64,000 nucleotides of DNA from Microbacterium oryzae (GCF_030406385.1 NZ_JAUEPM010000007.1:150549-214548); one strand, 5' to 3'. Positions 17,255 to 26,426 are shown, numbered from the stretch's first letter. Made by a program: numbers and translations. The notes: generated by a model from the sequence alone, not told the origin.

Positions 17255-17524
17255 TCAGCCGATGACCCTGGTGCCGATCCCTGGCTGCCGGACGACCACC
17301 CCAGATGCGACCAGCTCCCCCATGGCGCGCTGAACCACCCACGTTCCAAGACCGAATCGTTCGGTGAGCGACCGCTCGCTCTCCATGAGCGCACCGTGAG
17401 GAAGGGCACCGCGTCGGACCTCCCGCCGCAGCACCTCGGTGACTTGAGCATGCAGCGGCACCGAGGAAGAGCCATCCAGCTCGTCGAAGACGTCGTCGGG
17501 CAGTGCGTGCGGATGCGGACGCAT
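17255..17524 (-). CDS. Minimal GntR-type winged-helix protein (DNA-binding domain only)
   Basis: An 89-residue protein. PLHAQVTEVLRREVRRGALP followed by GALMESERSLTERFGLGTWVVQRAM and a short wing ending GVVVRQPGIGTRVIG is a complete GntR winged helix, but the stop follows at once. GntR regulators normally carry a further 100-250 residue effector or aminotransferase-like domain. ATG at 17524 shares its A with the stop of the sulfatase gene (TGATG), so it is translationally coupled. It may be a genuine single-domain repressor or a truncated one; coupling and intact reading favour function. It would be expected to control the sulfatase pair upstream. Confidence 0.75.
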   Translation of the reverse strand: MRPHPHALPDDVFDELDGSSSVPLHAQVTEVLRREVRRGALPHGALMESERSLTERFGLGTWVVQRAMGELVASGVVVRQPGIGTRVIG

Positions 17525-19149
17525 CAGCTGAAAGCCTCGAACTCGCTCAGCCCGCGCTCCTCGTAGATGCGCACGGTCTCCTCCCACGGGATCACCCCCA
17601 CCTCGTCCGCCCACCGCTGCCATCGTTCGGCCAGGTCGGCGACCAGGTCGGGGCGGTCCGCGGCGAGATCGTGCAGCTCCACGCGGTCGGCCTCGATGTC
17701 GTACAGCTCCCAGTCGCCGTGCGTCTCCTTCACGAGCTTGTACGACCCATGCCGGATGGCGCAGTTGCCGATGTGCTCCCAGTAGAGCGTCCCTTCGGAA
17801 GCCACGCCTCCGCGCAGTGCGGACGCGAAGCTCCTGCCGGGCAGCGACGGCCGGGCGGCACCGAGTCGACGCGTGTCACCCACCTTTTCGTCTGCTTCCA
17901 GCCCGGCGAGCTCCAGGAGCGTCGGATAGACGTCGGTGAGCTGGAACGGCGCGCACACGATGCCGGACTCGAGCCCGCCTCCAGCCCAGTGCACGATGAG
18001 CGGCGTCGAGATCCCTCCTTCGTGCACCCACCGCTTGAAGAAGCGGAAGGGCGTGTTCGAGAGGTTCGCCCAGGACTGGCCGTAGCTCATGTACGACTCC
18101 TCCACCCCCGGCTCGATGTCGGGGAAGTTGCCGATCCGCATCGGCCGGCCGTCTCGGGTGGACGACGGGACGATGTCCGATCTCCGACTGAACTCCTCGA
18201 GCGGCCCATGAGGCAGGTACTCCGCGCACCCGCCGTTGTCGGAGAGGAAGAGGATGATCGTGTTCTCGAACCGTCCGGCGCGCTTCAGCTCGTCGACGAC
18301 GCGGCCGATCTGGCGGTCCATCGACTCCACCATCGCCGCGTAGGTCTGCATGCGGCGCTGCTCCCAGTCCTTGTGCTCCGCATCGCGCCAGGGCACTCCG
18401 CCTTCCGGGTCGGCGGGACTCAGCGGCGTACCCGGAGGAAGGATGCCCTCCGCCAGCATCCGCTGATGCCTCGCCGCCCGCAGGTCGTCCCATCCGGAGG
18501 CGAAGACGCCGTCGTAGGCTTCGACCTCGTCCTCCTTCGCATGCAGCGGCCAGTGCGGCGCGGTGAACGCCAGGTAGAGGAAGAAGGGGCGTTCGTCATC
18601 CTCGGCGACGAACCGCGCGGCGTCCTCTCCGATCGCCTCGGTGAGATACCAGTCGGGATCCTCCGCGAAGTCGGACTCCGCCGGCTCCTCTCCTCGCACG
18701 AGCGTGCCCGGGCGGTAGTAGCTGCCGCAGCCCGTGATCGTTCCGTACACGTGCTCGAATCCGCGGCGCGTCGGCCAGGAATCGGAGGGATGGTGCACCT
18801 CCGCCGACAGGTGCCACTTGCCCGACAGCCCGGTGCGGTAGCCCGCCGCCCCCAGCTCCTCGGCGAGGGTGACACAGCGATCGTCGAGGCTGCCGGCGTA
18901 GCCGCCGGGGCGGTCGTCCTTCGCCAGGATGCCGACCCCCGTCGAATGCGGGTGCAGCCCCGTCAGCAGTGACGCTCGCGAGGGACTGCAACGGGCAGTG
19001 TTGTAGAACTGCGTGAACCTCACCCCGGCTCGCCCGAGGCTATCGATGTGCGGCGTCCGGATCTCGCCCCCGAAGCACCCGAGGTCGGAATAGCCCATGT
19101 CGTCGGCGAGGATGAGCAGCACGTTGGGTCGCGCTTCAGCCGATGGCAT
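17524..19149 (-). CDS. Type I sulfatase, arylsulfatase A-like (CSPSR)
   Basis: A 541-residue sulfatase. LLILADDMGYSDLGC carries the two metal aspartates, CSPSR at 54-58 the formylglycine precursor Cys54, then ASLLTGLHPHSTGVG; FLSDNGG is the Asp-Asn metal pair. No signal peptide is present. It overlaps the preceding sulfatase gene by 14 bp and the following GntR gene by one base. The close likeness to the protein encoded at 19136 (motif order, length and C-terminal WELYDIEADRVEL segment) indicates tandem duplication followed by divergence, so the two may act on related positions of one sulfated glycan. Confidence 0.92.
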   Translation of the reverse strand: MPSAEARPNVLLILADDMGYSDLGCFGGEIRTPHIDSLGRAGVRFTQFYNTARCSPSRASLLTGLHPHSTGVGILAKDDRPGGYAGSLDDRCVTLAEELGAAGYRTGLSGKWHLSAEVHHPSDSWPTRRGFEHVYGTITGCGSYYRPGTLVRGEEPAESDFAEDPDWYLTEAIGEDAARFVAEDDERPFFLYLAFTAPHWPLHAKEDEVEAYDGVFASGWDDLRAARHQRMLAEGILPPGTPLSPADPEGGVPWRDAEHKDWEQRRMQTYAAMVESMDRQIGRVVDELKRAGRFENTIILFLSDNGGCAEYLPHGPLEEFSRRSDIVPSSTRDGRPMRIGNFPDIEPGVEESYMSYGQSWANLSNTPFRFFKRWVHEGGISTPLIVHWAGGGLESGIVCAPFQLTDVYPTLLELAGLEADEKVGDTRRLGAARPSLPGRSFASALRGGVASEGTLYWEHIGNCAIRHGSYKLVKETHGDWELYDIEADRVELHDLAADRPDLVADLAERWQRWADEVGVIPWEETVRIYEERGLSEFEAFS

Positions 19150-20743
19150 AGGTCCACCCCTTCCCCTGCTTGCGGTAGATGTCGAGGATCTGGGTGAACG
19201 GGATCACCCCGACGGCGTCCGCCGTCGTCTCCCACTCGGCGACGAGGCGTTCGGCCACCTCAGGGCGCTCCTCCGCGAGGTCGCGCAGCTCCGCGCGGTC
19301 GGTCTCGATGTCGTAGAGCTCCCAGTCGAAACCGTGCTCTCGGACGAGTTTCCACCGGCCCGACACGTACGCAGCATTGCCCACGTGCTCCCACCACAGC
19401 GGATGGTCCGTCTTCGTCCCGCCGCGCAGCGCGTCGAGCATGCTCATCCCCTCGGGCTGATGGGCGGGCAGTCCGGCGCGCTCCGTGGGAACCGGCACCT
19501 CGACGGCGTCCACGATGGTCGGGACGACGTCGGTGAGCTGGAAGGCACCCTCGACGACCTCGCCGACAGGAAGTCCTCCGTCGGGCCAGGACAGGATGAA
19601 CGGCGTCGAGACTCCGCCCTCGTGCGTCCAGATCTTGTAGCGCCGGAAGGGGGTGTTCGACAGGTTCGCCCACGCCTTGCCGTAGCTTCCGTACGAGTCC
19701 TCTCCCCCCGGTTCGACGAGCGGGTCGTTGCCGATCCGCACGGGGCGCCCGTCGCGGGTCTGCTGACGGAGGATCTTCGTGCGCTGGCGGAAGTGCTCGA
19801 GCTCGATCAGCGGCACCGGGTCTGCCGACGCGCCGTTGTCGGAGAGGAAGATCACGATCGTGTTCTCGCGCTCCGCCTGGCGGTCGATCTCCGCGAGGAT
19901 GCGGCCGATCGCGGCGTCCATCTCCTCCACCATGGCCGCGTACACGCTCATGCGGTTGACCTGCCACTCCTTCTCCGGCTCGTCCTCCCACGACATCACG
20001 CTCGGGTCGCGCGGGCTCAGCTCCGTGTCGGGAGCGATGACGCCGAGCTGCTGCTGGCGGGCGAACCGCTCCTCCCGCAGGGCGTCCCAACCGCGGCGAT
20101 ACGTGTCGCGGTACCGCTCGATCGTCTCCGGGCGAGCGTGCAGGGGCCAGTGCGGTGCCGTGAAGGGCACGTACAGGAAGAACGGCCGGTCGCTGTCGCG
20201 ATCGCGGAGGAAGGACACGGCCTCCTCAGCGATGGCATCGGTGTAGAAGTAGTCCGGGTCCTCTGTCTCGGCCTCGACGTTCTCCGTTCCGCGTGTGAGG
20301 GTCGTCGGTGCGAAGTAGCTCGCGCACCCCTCGAGCGTGCCGTAGAAGCTGTCGAAGCCCCGCTCGGTGGGCCAGGCCCCGTTCGGGTTCGTCGCATCGC
20401 TCGAAAGGTGCCATTTGCCCCGCGCCGCCGTCTCGTAGCCGGCCGCGGACAGGATCTCGGCCAGGGTGAGCGCGCGATCGCTCAGGTTGCCCGGATACCC
20501 GCCCCACTCGCTGGTGTCGTTGCACAGCACGCCGATTCCGGCCTGGTGCGGGTGCAGTCCCGTGAGCAGCGACGCGCGGCTCGGACTGCAGCGTGGCGTG
20601 TTGCGGAAGTCCCGCAGACGCACGCCGGCGGCCGCGAGTCCGTCGAGGTGCGGGGTGCGGATCTCCGACCCATAGCAGCCCAGATCCGAGAAGCCGAGGT
20701 CGTCCGCGAGCAGCACCACCACATTGGGGCGTCGTCGATTCAT
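19136..20743 (-). CDS. Type I sulfatase, arylsulfatase A-like (CSPSR)
   Basis: A 535-residue sulfatase. RRPNVVVLLADDLGFSDLGC opens the fold, CSPSR at 52-56 carries the modified Cys52, followed by ASLLTGLHPHQAGIG, and FLSDNGA holds the second metal Asp-Asn. It is the first gene of a three-gene unit (sulfatase, sulfatase, GntR) and is divergent from the sugar ABC transporter at 20875. A minus-strand promoter (TTGACC, 16 bp, TAATAT) lies just upstream. No secretion signal is apparent, so it probably works on imported substrate. Confidence 0.92.
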   Translation of the reverse strand: MNRRRPNVVVLLADDLGFSDLGCYGSEIRTPHLDGLAAAGVRLRDFRNTPRCSPSRASLLTGLHPHQAGIGVLCNDTSEWGGYPGNLSDRALTLAEILSAAGYETAARGKWHLSSDATNPNGAWPTERGFDSFYGTLEGCASYFAPTTLTRGTENVEAETEDPDYFYTDAIAEEAVSFLRDRDSDRPFFLYVPFTAPHWPLHARPETIERYRDTYRRGWDALREERFARQQQLGVIAPDTELSPRDPSVMSWEDEPEKEWQVNRMSVYAAMVEEMDAAIGRILAEIDRQAERENTIVIFLSDNGASADPVPLIELEHFRQRTKILRQQTRDGRPVRIGNDPLVEPGGEDSYGSYGKAWANLSNTPFRRYKIWTHEGGVSTPFILSWPDGGLPVGEVVEGAFQLTDVVPTIVDAVEVPVPTERAGLPAHQPEGMSMLDALRGGTKTDHPLWWEHVGNAAYVSGRWKLVREHGFDWELYDIETDRAELRDLAEERPEVAERLVAEWETTADAVGVIPFTQILDIYRKQGKGWTYAIG

Positions 20744-20769
20744 GTCACTCCTTCGTGTGTCCTTCCCTC

Positions 20770-20818
20770 ATATTATTGCTATTGACAATTAGGTCAAGCA
20801 TGAGTCAGAGTCGACTCA
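20770..20818. promoter_or_regulatory. Divergent control region with promoter and two inverted repeats
   Basis: The 131-bp gap between the sulfatase operon and the sugar ABC operon holds a minus-strand promoter: TTGACC (20792-20797), 16-bp spacer, TAATAT (20770-20775). Two inverted repeats overlap or flank it: TTGAC-N6-GTCAA (20782-20797) and TGAGTC-N6-GACTCA (20801-20818). The first covers the -35 box. Candidate binders are the ROK regulator at 24102 and the small GntR protein at 17255, one at each end of the divergent units. Confidence 0.5.
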
Positions 20819-20874
20819 CGACGCTGTGAGAGCACGCAGCGCGCACCCCTGGAACCCTCGCAAAGGAGCGACCC

Positions 20875-22239
20875 ATGACCACATACCGGAAGGCGCGGGC
20901 TTGGACGACCGTCGCCGTGATCGGCCTGACAGCTTCCCTCGCCGCGTGCTCCTCGGGAGGCACCGGCGCGCTGGGAGGCGGCGGCGAAGAGGGAGGTGCG
21001 ACCAAGCTCGTCATTCCCGTCAACGAGTCGCCCTGGCTCGACGCCTACAAGGCTCTCGTTGCGCAGTACGAGGAGGAGTCCGGCGTCGACGTCGAACTCC
21101 GCGTCTTCCCGTACGACGAGATGCGCACGCAGGTGCTCAACGACATCCAGAGCGGGACGCAGATCTACGACGTGTTCCAGATCGACGAGCCCAACCTGCA
21201 TGAGTTCTTCATCAACGGATGGGTCGCTCCCTTCTCCGAGATCGACTCCTCCTTCGAAGAGGACCCCGGCCTCAACCAGTACGCCGACTTCACGCGCTGG
21301 GACGCCGATGCGCGCGTCTCCTCTCCCGACGGGGAGGTCATGGTGCAGCCGCTCAATGGCAACGTGCAGCTCCTCACCTATCGCACCGACCTCTACGAGC
21401 ATCTCGGGCTCGACGTTCCCGAGACGTGGGACGACGTCGTGGCGAACGGTCAGGTCATCCAGGATGCCGGTGCCGCGAACTACGGGTACGTCCTGCGCAC
21501 CCAGGGCTCCACGGGAGGATCCGCGCAGATCACCTACGACTTCCTGCCGCTGCTCTACGCGTTCGACGCCTCCTGGTTCACGGATGAGGGAACGGACTGG
21601 ACGCCGGCGGTGACCTCTCCCGAGGCCATCCAGGCGGCGACGATGCTGCGTCAGCTCGCCGAGCTCGGGCCGGCGGAGACGACCACGATCGGGCAGGCGC
21701 AGGCCATCGGAGCGATGCAGGCGGGCGAGTCGGGCCAGGCGCAGCTCGTCGCCGCGGCCGCTCCGCAGCTTGAGAGCGAGGCGGACTCGAACATCGTCGG
21801 CAAGGTGGGCTTCGCAGAGCTCCCGGCGGGGCCGGGCGGCACTCACGGTGTGGCCAGCGGTGTCTGGGCTCTCGGCGTTCCCGCCGGCTTGCCCGACGAG
21901 AGGTCCCAGGCGGCCCTCGACTACATCGAGTGGATGATGTCGAAGGATGCGCAGGTCGCGTTCACCGAGCTCGGCGGCATCCCCACGCGCAGCGATGTGC
22001 TCGACGTGGCGGACATCGACGACTCCACCCGCGCGTATCTCGAGGCCGTCCAGTCGTCGCTCGGCGACGTGCGCCCGCATGTCCGATACGCCTTCTCAGC
22101 GGAGATGCTCACGGTGACGGAGCAGCGTCTGTCGCAGATCGCCGCGGGCAGCGTCACCCCTGAGGAGGGGATGGCGGGTCTGCAGGAGGATCTGACGGCG
22201 ATCGTCGAAGAGGCCGGCTACCCCATGGGAGCGAGTTGA
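20875..22239 (+). CDS. Sugar ABC transporter solute-binding lipoprotein (family 1)
   Basis: A 454-residue extracytoplasmic binding protein. The lipoprotein signal ends in LAAC with Cys25. The mature sequence has the family 1 pattern (LDAYKALVAQYEEESGVDVEL, then VLNDIQSGTQIYDVFQIDEP and LDYIEWMMSKDAQVAF near the C-terminus). It would capture a mono- or oligosaccharide for the permeases encoded directly downstream. No ATPase gene is in this unit; such systems in actinobacteria usually borrow a shared MsiK-type ATPase. The stop overlaps the next ATG by one base. Confidence 0.9.
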   Translation: MTTYRKARAWTTVAVIGLTASLAACSSGGTGALGGGGEEGGATKLVIPVNESPWLDAYKALVAQYEEESGVDVELRVFPYDEMRTQVLNDIQSGTQIYDVFQIDEPNLHEFFINGWVAPFSEIDSSFEEDPGLNQYADFTRWDADARVSSPDGEVMVQPLNGNVQLLTYRTDLYEHLGLDVPETWDDVVANGQVIQDAGAANYGYVLRTQGSTGGSAQITYDFLPLLYAFDASWFTDEGTDWTPAVTSPEAIQAATMLRQLAELGPAETTTIGQAQAIGAMQAGESGQAQLVAAAAPQLESEADSNIVGKVGFAELPAGPGGTHGVASGVWALGVPAGLPDERSQAALDYIEWMMSKDAQVAFTELGGIPTRSDVLDVADIDDSTRAYLEAVQSSLGDVRPHVRYAFSAEMLTVTEQRLSQIAAGSVTPEEGMAGLQEDLTAIVEEAGYPMGAS

Positions 22240-23207
22240 TGACGATGACTGCCGACCGTCCGTCGACCCGGGAGCGCTCAGCCAGCGAGCGCTCCACCAC
22301 CGGCCGACCGCAGGCGCCGCGGAGACGAGCGCGCCCGGAACGGACTCTGGGCGCCATCGCCCTCGTGCCTTTCGTCGCTTTCCTCCTCGTCTTCGCCCTC
22401 TACCCGCTGGCGGAGCTGCTGCGCCTCTCGGTCACCGATACGACCATCCAAGACGGCGCCTTCGTCTCTCGGTTCAACGGTCTGGAGAACTTCGCCACCG
22501 CCCTGACGAGCCCCGCCAACCTGGCGTCGATCGGCATCACGATCGTCTTCATCGTGCTCACCGTCGGAGGAACGCTGATCCTCGGGACGGCGCTGGCTCT
22601 CCTCGTCGACAGGGCCGTGTGGACCCTCGGGATCGCGCGGAACGTGCTCATCTGGCCGGCGGTCATCACGCCCGTCGTCGTCTCGGTGATGTGGGTCATG
22701 CTGCTGAGCCCCACCGTGGGCGGGATCAACAAGGTCCTGCTCAATGCGGGGCTGCCCGCCCAGGGCTGGCTCGACACCCCCGTCGGCGCCTTCCTCTGCG
22801 TGGTCGTCGTCGATGTGTGGCACTGGACGCCGATCGTCTTCCTCTTCGTCTACACCGCATTGCGCGGCATCGGCGGCGAGATCCTGGAGGCGGCGCGCAT
22901 GGACGGAGCCTCGGAGTGGCAGGTCGTGGGGCGCATCGTCCTTCCGATGCTCGCACCGGCGCTCGTCGTCGTCTCGCTGGTCCGCCTCGTGTCGAGCATC
23001 AAGGCGTTCGACGAGATGTACCTGCTCACCCGCGGCGGGCCGGACGGGGCGACGAACCTCGTCAGCCTGCAGATCCGGACGCTGTTCTTCGACCGACTCG
23101 ACTTCGGCCCCGCCGCGGCGCTCAGCGTCGCGATCGTCCTCGCCGTCGGCGCGGTCGTCGGCGGCGCGCTCCTCGGGCGCCGCACCCAGAAGGAGGCACG
23201 CGCATGA
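22239..23207 (+). CDS. Sugar ABC transporter permease, UgpA/MalF type
   Basis: A 322-residue permease with a polar N-terminus of about 40 residues and six membrane helices. The EAA loop reads EAARMDGASEWQVVGRIVLP, which contacts the ATPase. ATG at 22239 is chosen; it shares a base with the upstream stop (TGATG) and has GGGAG eight bases before it. It forms the transmembrane channel with the protein encoded at 23204. Confidence 0.92.
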   Translation: MTMTADRPSTRERSASERSTTGRPQAPRRRARPERTLGAIALVPFVAFLLVFALYPLAELLRLSVTDTTIQDGAFVSRFNGLENFATALTSPANLASIGITIVFIVLTVGGTLILGTALALLVDRAVWTLGIARNVLIWPAVITPVVVSVMWVMLLSPTVGGINKVLLNAGLPAQGWLDTPVGAFLCVVVVDVWHWTPIVFLFVYTALRGIGGEILEAARMDGASEWQVVGRIVLPMLAPALVVVSLVRLVSSIKAFDEMYLLTRGGPDGATNLVSLQIRTLFFDRLDFGPAAALSVAIVLAVGAVVGGALLGRRTQKEARA

Positions 23208-24091
23208 CCGCCATCGATGCGACCCGCACCCTCACCGTGCCCGAGTCGGTGCGCAAGCGCCGGCGAGGAGACCGCAAGGTGAACCTCGGCGTCGAGCTCG
23301 TGCTGCTCGTCGCCGCGGTGATCACCATCGTCCCCATCGCCTGGACCCTGCTTCAGGCGTTTCTCCCGAACCGGGCGATCGTCAACCGCACGTGGGACTT
23401 CCCGGTCTGGCTCGGGAACTTCCGGGATCTCTTCGCCCCGGGCGAACCCTTCCTGGCGCAGATCGCGAACAGCATGCTCATCACGGGGGGCACGGTCGTG
23501 CTCTGCCTCGCGGTGGGCGCGGTCTCCGGCTACGCCCTCTCGAGGCTGCAGCCGCCGCGGTGGATCACCATCCCGGCTCTGATTCTGGCCGCGTTCCTTC
23601 CGATGGTGCCGCCGATGACCCTCGTGCCGGGCCTGTACGTGACCATGAACAACCTCGGCCTGCTGGGCAGCACGCTCGGGCTGGTCCTGCTGAACACGGT
23701 GTTCAACCTGCCCTTCGCCGTGCTGCTGCTGAAGTCGTTCTTCGACCAGGTGCCGGCCGAGCTGCGCGAGGCCGCCCTGGTCGACGGAGCTGGCGAGCTG
23801 CGTTCCTTCTGGTCGGTTGCACTTCCGCTCGCCCGCCCGGGGCTCGCCGCGGTCGGGATCTACACCGCGATCATGGCGTGGAACGAATTCCTCTTCGGCC
23901 TCACCATGACGAGCGGCGGAACCTCCGCGCCGTTCACGGTCGGGATCGCGTCGCTCGTGCAGCCGTTCGAGGTGACGTGGGGCGAGATGGCAGCGGCGGG
24001 CTTCATCGCGGCGGTGCCGATCGTCATCCTCGCCGTCGTCGCCAATCGTCAGATCGTCACGGGTCTCACCGCCGGGGCGGTGAAGGGATGA
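23204..24091 (+). CDS. Sugar ABC transporter permease, UgpE/MalG type
   Basis: A 295-residue permease with six membrane helices and the EAA loop EAALVDGAGELRSFWSVALP. The start ATG overlaps the previous stop (ATGA) and is preceded by a strong AGGAGG at 23191-23196. As with its partner, no ATP-binding subunit is encoded here. The next gene downstream is a ROK regulator, which commonly controls sugar importers of this kind. Confidence 0.92.
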   Translation: MTAIDATRTLTVPESVRKRRRGDRKVNLGVELVLLVAAVITIVPIAWTLLQAFLPNRAIVNRTWDFPVWLGNFRDLFAPGEPFLAQIANSMLITGGTVVLCLAVGAVSGYALSRLQPPRWITIPALILAAFLPMVPPMTLVPGLYVTMNNLGLLGSTLGLVLLNTVFNLPFAVLLLKSFFDQVPAELREAALVDGAGELRSFWSVALPLARPGLAAVGIYTAIMAWNEFLFGLTMTSGGTSAPFTVGIASLVQPFEVTWGEMAAAGFIAAVPIVILAVVANRQIVTGLTAGAVKG

Positions 24092-24101
24092 AGATGGGAG
24101 G

Positions 24102-25331
24102 ATGCGCCAGCCGGACGAGGACCCCCCGGAGATGACGTCGAGCCTGGATGAGGCGGTGGACTTCGGCGTACGGAGGCCGCGGGAGGCGCGGTCGGCGAAC
24201 GCGGCAGCGGTTCTCCGATACCTGCTCGCGCATGGTCCGACCTCGCGGGTCGACCTCGCGGCGGGCATCGGACTCACGCAGGGCCCGGTGACTCGGATCG
24301 TCGCGCTTCTCCTGGAGCTGGGCCTCGTCCGGGAGGAGTCGGCCCAGCCTCTTGCGACCGGGCGGGGGCGTCCACCAGTGCCCGTCGCCATCGTTCCTGA
24401 CGCATGGCACTTCATATCGGCGCATGTCGGCTTGACGCAGGTCACCGTCGCTCGTGTCGATCTCGCCGGTACGGTGCTGCAGGAGAGGCGTGCCGAGCAC
24501 GGAGGCCACCCCGCCGCCATCGCCGAGCAGGTATCCGATCTCGTCGCCGCGCTGCGCGAAATTCATCCGTCGCCGGTGCTCGGAGTGGGTGCGGTCGTCG
24601 GTGGGTGGGTGGATGCCGAGGCTGGCGTCGTCCGTCGGCACGACGGGCTCGGATGGCATGACGTGCCAGTCGGCGCTCTCCTGTCGGAGAAGCTGGGGGA
24701 GGAGGTCTGCGTCGAGTCTGCTGTTCGCTCTCACGCCCTCGCGGACATGATCTACGGGCTCATGCCCGGACGCAGCGACTTCGTGCACATCTTCATCGGC
24801 AACGTCATCGAAGTCGCCAGCGTGATCGACGGTCGGGTGCTGCGAGGGTTGGATGGCTTCGGTGGCGACCTGTCGTCCTGGCTCCTCACGGACGACGATG
24901 GTCACGCCGCCCGCGCGGCGGACCTCCTCTCCGACTATGTCGTGCGAGCTTCAGCTCAGCGCGAGGGCCTCATTCCCGAGGACTGCACCTTCGAGGAGCT
25001 GGTCGAGCTCGCGCAATCGGATGCCCGGGTGAGCGGACGTCTCAATGACCTTCTCGCCGATCGCGCGCGTCGGGCCGCTCCCCTCATCGCCGGGGTCGCA
25101 TCGATGATGGCCCCGTCGGCGGTGGTGGTGTCCAGCGGGGTCGTTGCCACGCCGCCCGCGGTCGCAGCCCTGGAATCGGAGTATCGGCGCCTCATGGAGG
25201 GCCGCCCTCGTCCGGCGTTACGGGTGCTTCCTCATTACCGCACAGCTCTCGCGATCGCCGGGGCCGCCGTTGCGCTCGAACGCGTCCTGCTCGCGGATCC
25301 GTTGTTCACCGCCCGCGCGCCCGCGCGTTAG
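24102..25331 (+). CDS. ROK-family transcriptional regulator (degenerate sugar-kinase domain)
   Basis: A 409-residue protein. Residues about 28-80 form a MarR-like winged helix (NAAAVLRYLLAHGPTSRVDL, then GLTQGPVTRIVALLLELGLV). The rest has a ROK-like fold, but the zinc motif CxCGxxGC of typical ROK proteins is absent and the first phosphate loop reads HVGLTQVTVA instead of DxGGT, so kinase activity is unlikely. It would sense a sugar and control the transporter and possibly the divergent sulfatases. The gene starts 10 bp after the permease stop; an alternative start is ATG at 24132. Confidence 0.85.
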   Translation: MRQPDEDPPEMTSSLDEAVDFGVRRPREARSANAAAVLRYLLAHGPTSRVDLAAGIGLTQGPVTRIVALLLELGLVREESAQPLATGRGRPPVPVAIVPDAWHFISAHVGLTQVTVARVDLAGTVLQERRAEHGGHPAAIAEQVSDLVAALREIHPSPVLGVGAVVGGWVDAEAGVVRRHDGLGWHDVPVGALLSEKLGEEVCVESAVRSHALADMIYGLMPGRSDFVHIFIGNVIEVASVIDGRVLRGLDGFGGDLSSWLLTDDDGHAARAADLLSDYVVRASAQREGLIPEDCTFEELVELAQSDARVSGRLNDLLADRARRAAPLIAGVASMMAPSAVVVSSGVVATPPAVAALESEYRRLMEGRPRPALRVLPHYRTALAIAGAAVALERVLLADPLFTARAPAR

Positions 25332-25337
25332 CTCTTC

Positions 25338-26426
25338 TCAGGCCGTGCTGGCCGCGGATGGCGTAAGCACCGCAGGCTCGGCAGTTCCGACCGCGCGCGG
25401 CCGCTCCCACCGCGCCTTGAAGCGCTTCTGGATCGGCAGCTCGTAGAACCGGAACGACGCCCAGGCGATGACGACGGAGAGCGCGGCGAGGCCGAGTCGC
25501 GGCAGGCCGGCGGCTTCGGGTCCCCACCACGCGATCCACAACAGCACGGCGTGCCAGAGGTAGAGGCCGTAAGAGATGGTGCCGAACCACACGAGCGGCT
25601 TGATGCTGAGCAGGCGCCCGCCCGACGCGGATCCCGCAACGACGACCACGGCCAGCAGAGCGGCACCGAGGACGGTCCAGTTGCGCACGATCGGCGAGTC
25701 TTCCGGCAGCAGCACCGATGCGATGGCGATCACTGCGAGAGCCGCGACAGCGAGCCACCGGGGGACGCGAGTGATCGTCTCCTTCCTCATCACGGCCAGC
25801 AGACATCCGAGCAGGATGATGAAGGCGTTCGTATCCGGGGCGTAGTACACCCGGTCGGCCTCGAGAAGGAGCGTCGCGACCACGCGCCAGGCGAGGCCGA
25901 CTAAGGCGAGCGATGCGACGATCACGACGAGCCGTCTGCGGCTTCCGTTCACGCCCCATCCGACAGCGCCCAGCAGGCCCACGAGCAGCAGCGGCCAGAT
26001 GAGGTAGAACTGCTCCTCGACCGCCAGCGACCACATGTGGGTGAAGAAGCCGAGGTTGACCCCGGCCGCCTGGAAGAAGTCCGCAAGGTACAGGCCAGAG
26101 ACGACCGCCGGGTACCCGTAGGTCTCCAGGCGAGGGTCGTTCGCAATCCACAGGAGGATGGGCGTCACGGCGAGCACGAGGAGCAGCGCGGGCATCAGTC
26201 GCAGGACGCGCCGCATATAGAACCCGGAGAAGCTGATGCTCCCGTAGCGGTCGCGCTCTCGCAGCAGCAGGGACGTGATGAGGTACCCCGACAGCACGAA
26301 GAACAGGGTCACGCCGACGTTGCCGGCGTAGGGCGCCCACGTTCCGGAGATGTGGCCGAGGACCACAAGAAGAACGGCGACCCCTCGGACGCCGTCGAGT
26401 GCTACCAGTCGGGGGCCACTGCTCAT
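25338..26426 (-). CDS. Acyltransferase-3 family membrane protein (OafA/YrhL-like)
   Basis: A 362-residue integral membrane protein with about ten helices. LVALDGVRGVAVLLVVLGHISGTW at the N-terminus contains the conserved Arg and the catalytic His of the acyltransferase-3 family. FFVLSGYLITSLLLRERDRYG and MWSLAVEEQFYLIWP are further hallmarks. Such proteins O-acylate surface polysaccharides or other carbohydrates using acyl-CoA. The gene is convergent with the ROK regulator, six bases away. Its target is unknown; the exopolysaccharide genes further right are a possible partner. Confidence 0.9.
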   Translation of the reverse strand: MSSGPRLVALDGVRGVAVLLVVLGHISGTWAPYAGNVGVTLFFVLSGYLITSLLLRERDRYGSISFSGFYMRRVLRLMPALLLVLAVTPILLWIANDPRLETYGYPAVVSGLYLADFFQAAGVNLGFFTHMWSLAVEEQFYLIWPLLLVGLLGAVGWGVNGSRRRLVVIVASLALVGLAWRVVATLLLEADRVYYAPDTNAFIILLGCLLAVMRKETITRVPRWLAVAALAVIAIASVLLPEDSPIVRNWTVLGAALLAVVVVAGSASGGRLLSIKPLVWFGTISYGLYLWHAVLLWIAWWGPEAAGLPRLGLAALSVVIAWASFRFYELPIQKRFKARWERPRAVGTAEPAVLTPSAASTA

